A DNA stretch of 37,620 nucleotides from Chara braunii (taxonomy: Eukaryota; Streptophyta; Charophyceae; Charales; Characeae), in assembly GCA_003427395.1 (NCBI GenBank), contig BFEA01000064.1, positions 248,180 to 285,799 of the forward strand, in the 5' to 3' direction. Below are positions 31,401 to 37,620 of the stretch, one piece after another (the first letter of the stretch is position 1; each line of letters starts with the position of its first letter). The notes under the pieces were generated by a model. It ran no database searches. It saw only the letters and a list, made by a program, of their open reading frames with translations, and was not told where the DNA came from. A program made the translations under genes and the position numbers.

Positions 31401-32929
31401 TGATTGGCCGACTGTGTAAAGATTGATTACTTGATTAATTGATTACTTGATTAAGTGATTAATTGATTAATTGTTTGATAGATTGATGAATGGACGGATG
31501 GATGGATGGACTGACAGATTGACTTTTGATTGATTGATTGACTCGATTTCGTCACTAACTGATTGATTTCTAGCCAGATTAATTGATTGTTTTTGCGAGA
31601 GCTTTCAATATACTGATCTGTATTAGGATCGATTAATTGATTGATAGATTGATTGCTGGCTGGCTGGCTGGATGGATGGATTGAGGGACTGATTGATTCA
31701 CCGATTGATTGATTGACTCAATTTCGTGATTGATTGATTGATTGACTGATTGATTGATTGATTGACTGATTGATCGATTGATTGATTGATTGATTGATTG
31801 ATTGCTTTCAAGTCAGATTGATTGGTTGTTTGATTGCGAGAGTTTCATCTACTGATCAATTGATCCACCGATTAATTGAGTGATTGATCACTCGATCTAT
31901 CGATTAATCGTTGAATCCATTGATTGATTGGTTGGTTGATTGATTGATTGGTTGGTTGACTGATTGGTTGATTGATTGAATGATTGATAGATAGGAGGGG
32001 CAAGAAGCGCGGTAAAACCTTTTTTTTTCAATTTCCAAGACACTAAGTAACCCGGAAGGGCGGTAAAAGCTTGATGGACCAATCGATCGATGATTGGTTC
32101 TTCAGTCCTCGCGTTAAGCTTCAATGGGTCGGTCAATTGATTGGTTGTTTCGTTGACGAAATCAATCAAAACCTCGCGTAAGCTTTCAATGGGTCGGTCG
32201 ATTGATTCATTGACTCGTTGATTGATCGAGTCGTTGATTGATTAATTCATTGATTGATATGATTCACTGATTGATCCATTGATCAAACCAACCAAATCCT
32301 CGCGTAAGCTTCAATAGGTCTGTCGATTGATTGATTCATTCATTGATTAATTCATTGATTTAATTCATTGATTAATTCATCACTTGATTGACTGACTGAT
32401 CGATTGATCGATTCATTGATTCATTAGTCGATTGATTCATTGACTCATCATTTCATTGATTGATTGTGTGATTGATCCGTCAATCGATTGATTGATTGGT
32501 TGATTGATTGATTGATTGATTGGTTTCAGATTCCGACGCGCGTATACTCGAGGTCTCCGAAAAGCCATAGAGAGACTAACGACAGTTTTCTGAGAGGAGG
32601 GGGAAGAAGAAGAAGAGAAAGGAAAAGAAAAGGGAAGGAGGGGGAGAAGAGGAAGAAGTAGAAGAGAGAGAGGAGAAAGCAAATTCCAAAACGGAAAAGG
32701 GAAAAAAGAAAGGGAGCCGAAGCGAAGGTAAGCAGGATATTCTGTCTTTTTTTTCGGCGGGGGAGGAGAAGGGGGGGGGACGGGTTGGTCTTTTGTTTCA
32801 CTACGCATTGTTGACCTTTAATTTTGTTACTCCATGAATGAACCGCAATCCTGACGCCCGTATGGATTACGGCATACGCGCATCTCCGCACCTCCGTACG
32901 TGTGAGAGCGCGCGTGCGCACGCTCCACA

Positions 32930-33275
32930 GAGAGAGAGAGAGAGAGGGTCAGCTAGATGTTAGTGATCGTAATACTACTGAGTGACCATGAGAGATTAGG
33001 GCCGTCGCGCCAGCATCCTCACAGAGAGAGAGAGTAAAAAAACGCGGTGAGAGAGAGAAAGCGGGGAGAGAGAGAGAGAGAGGGTAGAGAGAGAGAGAGA
33101 GAAGGAGAAAGAGAAAGCGCGTAGAGAGAGAACACAACGAGAGAGAGAACGGGTAGAGAGAGAGGGGCGGAGGGGAAGAGGGAGGGGAGGGGAGGGGAGG
33201 GGAGGGGATAGAAAAGGGGAGCAAGAAATTGGGTGGGCCAGTCCTCAACGAAAATGAGAGAGAGAGAGAGAGCAA
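32930..33275. repeat. Purine-rich (GA)n and (GGGGA)n tracts
   Basis: It contains several (GA)n arrays (32933-32946, 33020-33033, 33065-33105, 33254-33272) and a (GGGGA)5 run at about 33184-33209 that meets the G-quadruplex pattern. All purines are on the plus strand. Confidence 0.9.
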
Positions 33276-33584
33276 GGAAATCACAGCCATTGATTGGACC
33301 CACCTGGTTCATCCAGACTAATTAAACCCTCGTGCATTTCTTTCTGCATTTTTGACATTTCTAATCCATGGGAAAATCGGATTGCTTTCATGCTTGGCGT
33401 TTTGGTTGGCATCTCGGTTAATTGATTGATTGTTTAATTGATTGATTCATTGAATTGTTATTGAAAGATTGATCATTGGCCAACTGATTCCAAGGCGCAG
33501 GTCAGGCAGTCATCCAAATCATTGTTTCTTCATCCATCATTATCAACCCCATTCTCTTTCCCTTCACACTCTCGTACCCCTCCG

Positions 33585-33651
33585 CCTCCTCCTCCTCCTC
33601 CTCCTCCTCCTCATCATCATCATCATCATCATCATCATCGTCGTCGTCGTC
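33585..33651. repeat. Three consecutive trinucleotide tracts (TCC)n(TCA)n(TCG)n
   Basis: Within one phase-locked TCN array the third base is C for about nine units, then A for about nine, then G for about four. Confidence 0.95.
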
Positions 33652-33748
33652 ATTATCAACGTCCCCCTCTTCGATTCCGAGCGTTGACGTCAACCGACAA
33701 AAACGATCACCTCATTATTATCATTCTTCTGTCAATGTTGTTGGTAAA

Positions 33749-33750
<2 letters not shown>

Positions 33751-33830
<80 letters not shown>

Positions 33831-33835
33831 CACAC

Positions 33836-33866
<31 letters not shown>

Positions 33867-33868
33867 TA
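33751..33868. repeat. Compound (CT)n(CA)n microsatellite
   Basis: About 21 CT units pass directly into about 36 CA units with a few CG or TA variants. Confidence 0.97.
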
Positions 33869-33900
33869 CGCACACGTGTGCATTATCGCTACCGATCAGC

Positions 33901-34019
33901 GCTACCCATCTTTCCCCGAACACAGCGCACCCTCATCATGACTGTATCAGACCGTAAAAATAGGCCACATACCTTCATGATCAGGGTGCGTTGTGTTCGA
34001 GGGAAAGATGGCTAAGCTA
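33901..34019. mobile_element. 119-bp hairpin MITE (family M-like, copy D)
   Basis: The left arm CCATCTTTCCCCGAACACAG continues CGCACCCTCATCATGA. The reverse-complemented right arm CCATCTTTCCCTCGAACACA continues ACGCACCCTGATCATGA. The inverted repeats are about 41 bp with few differences, around a spacer of some 34 bp. The inner segment ATCATGACTGTATCAGACCG recurs at 35151. Confidence 0.82.
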
Positions 34020-34172
34020 CTCTCGCCTCACCTCTCACTCACCGGCACACACCTAGTCGGCGCCGAAGCTCTTGGTGTCACCATGTGTCGTCGTCTCGTC
34101 GCCCTCTGCTGTCGCCACGTGTCGTCTCCCTGTCGCCCATATTGTCACCACATGTCGTGCTCTTATCGCCGT

Positions 34173-34194
34173 GTGTGTGTCTGTGTGTGTGTGC

Positions 34195-34228
<34 letters not shown>
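34173..34228. repeat. Compound (GT)n(GA)n microsatellite
   Basis: It is the reverse-complement arrangement of the (CT)n(CA)n tract at 33751, on the other side of the MITE at 33901. Confidence 0.95.
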
Positions 34229-34290
34229 CGAGCTGTGACGTTGTCTTCTCGGTTGTCTCATTGTGCCTTATCATCGTGATCGCCCCGCGC

Positions 34291-34560
34291 CCTGTGGCAG
34301 GGAGCAAGCCACGTGGCAGCAGGGCAAGCTTCTAAGTGGGCTCAGGATTCGATCTCCTGATCTGCTTACCGTGACCAGCGGCAGGGAACAAGCCACGTGC
34401 CAAGGGGGGCAAGCCACGTAGGCAGCAAAAGACGTGGCAGGGGGGCAAGCTACCAAGTGGCCTCAGGACTCGAACTCGTGAGCTGTTTACCGTGACCTGT
34501 GGCAGGGAGGAAGCCACGTGGCAAGGGGGCCAAGACACGTGGCAGGGAGGCACCGCCCCT
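34291..34560 (-). repeat. 121-bp tandem repeat with tRNA-like B boxes
   Basis: Two units (34324-34444, 34445-34560) follow a partial one. Each has, on the minus strand, GGTCACGGTAA.CAG.TCA.GAG, then ATCGAATCCTGAG or TTCGAGTCCTGAGG, then CCACTT..AGCTTGCC. Both contain good B boxes (GATCGAATCC, GTTCGAGTCC). They match the plus-strand SINE fragment at 30130. Confidence 0.8.
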
Positions 34561-34722
34561 CCCAACCCTGCTCCGTTCGCAGGTGTGGGTATGGGGTTTT
34601 CAGCCTCGGCGGGGTGCGGCGCCGCCTCGTCGGCTCCACAATCGATAAGGTTGCGGCTATAATATCTGCACGCAATAGTACACCCCTCTACCAGTAGCAA
34701 TCTTTGTCGGGGGCTACCGATA

Positions 34723-34807
34723 GGTCCCACTTGCACGGATTACGAGATTCTGACCGTTGATCTGTGCTATCTACGGTCAATATCTCTTAATTCGTGTAAG
34801 TGGGACC
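34723..34807. mobile_element. 85-bp MITE with TA target duplication
   Basis: Between TA dinucleotides (34721-34722, 34808-34809), the left arm GGTCCCACTTGCACGGATTA and the reverse-complemented right arm GGTCCCACTTACACGAATTA continue to GACCGT. That is inverted repeats of about 35 bp with a 15-nt spacer. TA duplication points to Tc1/mariner or Stowaway type. Confidence 0.85.
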
Positions 34808-34927
34808 TACCGGCCCTTGTCGGGTTAATTAACCAGGTGGGCACGCCACCGGTAGGCCTGGTAGCCCACTTGTCCGGTCACCCACGCTGACAAAGCACCG
34901 CCTCCCCCGAAAACAACGCACCTCATC

Positions 34928-35142
34928 CGTTTCTCGATTATGCGTGTCATCCTTCCGCAGGGGCTAATCTACCCTTGGGCCTCGCTGCACTACTCTCGAA
35001 ATGTGCAAGACGAGAGTGAATCTTCCGCTAGAATATGGCAAGATGCACCGCCATGATTTTTGTCTTTTGTGCATGTCGAGAGTAGTACAGCGAGGCCCCT
35101 TCTCTGTATCGTTCCAATTTTAACGGATGTCCCGAAGGACAG
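34928..35142 (-). pseudogene. U6 snRNA retropseudogene, copy 3, split by a hairpin element
   Basis: On the minus strand, 35140-35099 is U6 from GTCCTTCGGGACATCC through AAAATTGGAACGATACAGAG to AAG. 34974-34928 resumes with GGGTAGATTAGCCCCTGCGG and AAGGATGACACGCATAATCG up to AGAAACG. A 124-bp hairpin element separates them at the ACAGAGA box. The 13-bp direct repeats at 34915-34927 and 35143-35155 show that the copy arrived by retroposition-like insertion into a MITE arm. Confidence 0.85.
34975..35098. mobile_element. Hairpin element 'F' inserted in the U6 ACAGAGA box
   Basis: The left arm GGGCCTCGCTGCACTACTCT and the reverse-complemented right arm GGGCCTCGCTGTACTACTCT extend to about 31 bp with few mismatches. 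The six bases on the U6 strand before it (GAGAAG, 35104-35099) and after it (GGGTAG, 34974-34969) agree at four of six, consistent with a 6-bp target duplication. The interior (GAATCTTCCGCTAGAATATG, AAGATGCACCGCCAT) has no coding capacity. A relative lies at 36275-36369. Confidence 0.8.
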
Positions 35143-35235
35143 AACGCACCCCATCATGACTGCATCAGACCGGAAATTAGACTGTATACGGTCATGACAT
35201 GATGACTGTGACACCTGTTGGGCGGAAGCGCCCTT

Positions 35236-35285
35236 GTACCACCTCTCGATTTATGTGTGTCATCCTTACGCAGGGGCCGTGCTAA
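35236..35285 (-). pseudogene. U6 snRNA 3' half, copy 4
   Basis: The minus strand reads TTAGCACGGCCCCTGCGTAA, then GGATGACACACATAAATCGA, then GAGGTGGTAC, that is U6 from TTAGCATGG to the 3' end. It begins exactly at the position where copy 3 is interrupted. The adjoining 35286-35306 (plus strand GGGGCCTCCCTCCACTGATA) resembles the end of element F. Confidence 0.75.
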
Positions 35286-35309
35286 GGGGCCTCCCTCCAC
35301 TGATACCAC

Positions 35310-35837
35310 ACATGGCATGGGGGCGCAGCCAGGACGGCCGGGGAACCGCCGAGCTCATACTAACAAGTCCCATCTCACCTTGCAGGTGGAGACGATAGTC
35401 CCTCGGTAGAACGCGAGACCTGGGGCCAAGTCTCAGCACGACTCACCATCCGACAACATTGTGAATGCAGCTGGACAACGCAGCTGTCTCGGTGCACTCG
35501 AAATGACGACAGACATTCCCCAAACGGAAAAGCAGCCACTACACCTGGATCCGCCCGACAGATCGCAGGCTCAACCTTCGACAACTCGACCAGCCCTCAT
35601 GCTACCCCCAACCCACCATGCCCGTTCCCGCGTCGGCGTGATTTCGAAACCTCCTTCGGCCGCCCCGTCCCACCCCCGCGCATTCTCGCTCTCCACTCTC
35701 CAAAGACCCTAGCTCTCGCGCTGCAATAGACATACTTGCCTACGCAGCCGAATGCTTCATCGAGGACCTGGTGAGCCCGGCCGACGGGAGGGGACTACGG
35801 TAGCCGGCAGCTAGCAGCACGGGACTGCCAGGGCGTT
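35310..35837. other. Intergenic, no recognised gene
   Basis: GGGGCGCAGCCAGGACGGC at about 35320 recurs at 36525, and GACATTCCCCAAACGGAAA near 35512 recurs in altered form near 36189. These suggest old segmental copies inside 35-37 kb. Confidence 0.5.
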
Positions 35838-35970
35838 GAGAAGTGCAGACANANGGGGGGGGGGGGGGAAGTGAAAAGGCGAGGTGAGGATTTGACACAC
35901 GAATCCGGGCGTGTTTATGGAGAAGTGCAGATAGTTGAGGGGGGGGGGGAACTGAAAAAAACATAGACTG
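35838..35970. repeat. Two-copy repeat with poly(G) tracts
   Basis: GAGAAGTGCAGA, a G run and A(G/C)TGAAAA occur twice, about 84 bp apart. The G runs (about 35855-35868 and 35940-35949) coincide with Ns at 35852 and 35854, so the sequence here is uncertain. Confidence 0.75.
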
Positions 35971-36274
35971 GCCGAACTGATACCCTGGATCTCAGTGGAG
36001 AACGAATGGTCGGATAACATAAAAACATTCCTATATCTGGAAGGCAACAGTACGACCGGACGCACGCCACCATTCTCCTGCGGCCGCTCCCACGCTCCCT
36101 CGCAAGACTAACGGTCGGTGCCCGGTTGGCGACCGCAACCCTATTTCTCGCGCAACGACGCCCTCTAAACCCATTTACCCGGTCGACGACATTCCCCATA
36201 CGGAAACCGACCGCTAAACGACAAAAGACATCCATCTATACGCAGCCATCCTGGCTGCGAATTGCCCACCAATT

Positions 36275-36369
36275 GTGCGAAATGAGAACGAATCTTCTGC
36301 TAGAACATGCGAAGATGCACCACCATATTTTTTGTTTTTTGTGTGTGTGGTGAGTAGTGGAGCAAGGCA
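36275..36369. mobile_element. Second copy of hairpin element F (partial)
   Basis: It shares GAATCTTC.GCTAGAA.ATG, AAGATGCACC.CCAT, TTTTTTG.TTTTTGTG, GAGTAGT and GCAAGGC-type end sequence with element F. The left inverted arm is degraded. The plus-strand flank at 36235-36265 loosely resembles U6 3' sequence read on the minus strand, but this is weak. Confidence 0.65.
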
Positions 36370-36409
36370 GAGGTCGAGGAGGAGTGCCCTTTGTTCTGTT
36401 GAACACTTA

Positions 36410-36506
36410 GGGTCAAATCCCACTACCCTGGATTATTCATTTTTCACCCGCGATTACGAAAATCAACGGTCATAAATGAACAATAGGGGCTAGTGGGATC
36501 TGACCC
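36410..36506. mobile_element. 97-bp MITE with about 33-bp inverted repeats
   Basis: The left arm GGGTCAAATCCCACTACCCT continues GGATTATTCATTT. The reverse-complemented right arm GGGTCAGATCCCACTAGCCC continues CTATTGTTCATTT. The centre includes TCAACGGTCA, also seen near the centre of the MITE at 34723. Confidence 0.82.
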
Positions 36507-36654
36507 ATAACCACTCTGTGTTGGGGCGCAGCCAGGACGGCGGGCTTTCGCCGAAGCAGCGCACTTTCCATGCCCCTGTTCCCAGGGACACAGTTCGCGG
36601 GGGATGGAAGGGGCGAAGATCCAGTTTCACTTTGCACATTCGCTTTTCGCTTTT

Positions 36655-37140
36655 CGCATTGGAAGGTGGAGCGAGGCCCTTTCTTTGTTTTGGGTTGGGA
36701 AATTGCATTTGTACCCCAGTCCCAGCGCCATCTTGCATCTACCCAGAAACGGCAAGTGGGAATTGCTTGCATGCCCAGGACCGAGGTGCACCCAGGTTCG
36801 TACTTCAAAATGGCAGTTATAACCAACTATAGGAATGCACAAATTATGGACATACCCATAGCATTATGGGCATACACGGGACCTGAGGAGGAGCTGCCAA
36901 ATTGTTCATATACCCTGCTACCGAATGGATGAAATTATGCTCATACCCGGCAGCCGGTCTACTAGGTGGGCATGAGCACAATTTCGTGCTCTGAATCCCA
37001 GGGCCTGCGTGGTTGGGTACAGCTACAATTTCGCATAGAGAAAATGTTCGGTAGATGCAAGTTTGTGCTGGGACTGGGTATAGAAGGTATTCCCATCTGA
37101 AGTGGGATATAAATGCAATTTTCCCTTTGTTTTTATGATT
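36655..37140. repeat. Large imperfect inverted repeat
   Basis: The left arm (about 36670-36760) and right arm (about 37040-37135) match in opposite orientation through GTAGATGCAAG, GCGCTGGGACTGGG / GTGCTGGGACTGGG and AAATGCAATTT.CC. Between them a GGGTA/GGGCAT...CAATTT motif recurs (36850-37035). Probably a transposon remnant or foldback structure; ends are not defined. Confidence 0.65.
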
Positions 37141-37541
37141 CCACAAACCAAAGTAAGGAGAGGCCGGGAATGTTCAACACACACCCCGGGAAGAAGCAAA
37201 GGCAGCGAGCCCCTTTCGACATTAACCAAACACTACCAAAAAAAAAAACAAAACATAAAAATGTCAGAAGCGGGAAAAAAAAGGCAGCAGCGGGAGGGAG
37301 GTAGCTGTCAAATTATTCGCCCTCACCCTTGATTACTATACCTTTGCCCACAGACACACCTATTATGTACCCAACTTGAATGACATTCGTTTTCTTTGCT
37401 CTTGAGCACAAGTACTAATCGGTATGATGTCTGCCCGCTCTGCTTGGTCGGAATGTCCCCGCTCCCAGTTTGGAATCCACAACGGGGAGTCGGGGCAATG
37501 GTCACACTTGAACTTTCCTGGTTGTATCCGACAGATCTCAA

Positions 37542-37542
<1 letters not shown>

Positions 37543-37620
<78 letters not shown>
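37543..37620. repeat. (CT)n microsatellite running to the window end
   Basis: At least 39 CT units follow CTCAAGTT, and the tract continues beyond the window. Confidence 0.98.

Larger units (their letters stand above)
30655..32525. repeat. TGAT-based repeat field, about 1.9 kb
   Basis: Most of the interval is imperfect (TGAT)n / (TTGA)n with TTAA, TGGT, TCGA and GATG variants. It is broken by longer conserved blocks: three of about 75 bp at 30782-31189, a CAGCAG-rich block at 31205-31400, two GCGAGAG..TTTCA blocks at 31594 and 31835, and three CCTCGCGTAAGCTTCAATGG blocks at 32107, 32172 and 32298. No gene is present. Confidence 0.92.
34901..35215. mobile_element. MITE (family M-like, copy E) split by a U6 insertion
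   Basis: The left piece CTCCCCCGAAAACAACGCAC (34901-34927) and the right piece starting AACGCACCCCATCATGACTG (35143 on) together match copy D. The 13 bases AACGCACC(T/C)CATC occur on both sides of the inserted U6 sequence, which marks the target duplication. The far inverted arm is not recognisable. Confidence 0.7.

Noticed and set aside
32437-32921. Minus-strand frames with Asn-Gln-Ser-Ile repeats and Phe/Leu/Ser stretches
   Set aside because: They are translations of the TGAT repeat and the purine-rich tract.
34975-35098. Spliceosomal intron in U6
   Set aside because: There are no GT-AG boundaries in the U6 orientation, the ends form an extended inverted repeat and a relative occurs at 36275.

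Overview
This window looks like intergenic-rich nuclear DNA from a streptophyte, most likely a charophycean alga or a seedless plant; I cannot fix the species. The grounds are one plant-type tyrosylprotein sulfotransferase gene, small retroposed or TIR-bearing elements at high density, very long microsatellites, and no compact or operon-like gene arrangement. Four N bases (28838, 29202, 35852, 35854) mark unresolved calls.

The only protein gene I can support is a TPST homologue on the minus strand (24580-27372), a 930-codon uninterrupted frame. It has a hydrophobic N-terminus, a complete PAPS-binding sulfotransferase domain, an internal 2 x 28-residue repeat and a C-terminal membrane span. 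A long (CT)n tract lies about 100 bp upstream of its ATG.

Layout. 0.16-1.38 kb: an element with terminal inverted repeats of about 430 bp around a (TA)n core, with a shorter relative at 5.7-6.05 kb. 4.29-4.71 kb: a 214-bp tandem duplication. 7.52-8.03 kb: a solo LTR. 8-12.6 kb: AT-rich and featureless. 12.6-13.48 kb: the largest of three TTAA-flanked elements that share a terminal repeat; the other two are at 19.55 and 20.08 kb. 14.4-17.2 kb: a dispersed (GT)n-associated repeat family. 18.4, 23.6-24.1, 28.5, 30.1-30.4 and 34.3-34.5 kb: tRNA-like (SINE-like) fragments. 22.3-22.9 kb: a tandem repeat. 24.6-27.4 kb: TPST. 30.65-32.5 kb: a TGAT-based repeat field carrying conserved blocks. 32.9-34.2 kb: purine-rich and compound microsatellites around a hairpin MITE. 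34.3-37.2 kb: nested MITEs, U6 snRNA-derived copies and inverted repeats. 37.54 kb to the end: (CT)n.

The most unusual feature is a group of U6 snRNA-derived sequences. At 34928-35142 a U6 copy is bounded by a 13-bp target duplication inside a MITE arm. It is split at the ACAGAGA box by a 124-bp hairpin element flanked by a diverged 6-bp direct repeat. Two other U6 copies (21.07 and 29.70 kb) carry 6-nt and 4-nt insertions at the same position, and a fourth (35.24 kb) stops there beside a remnant of the hairpin element's end. This suggests a small mobile element that prefers the catalytic core of U6, comparable with the known Dada class of small-RNA-gene transposons; the connection is inference.
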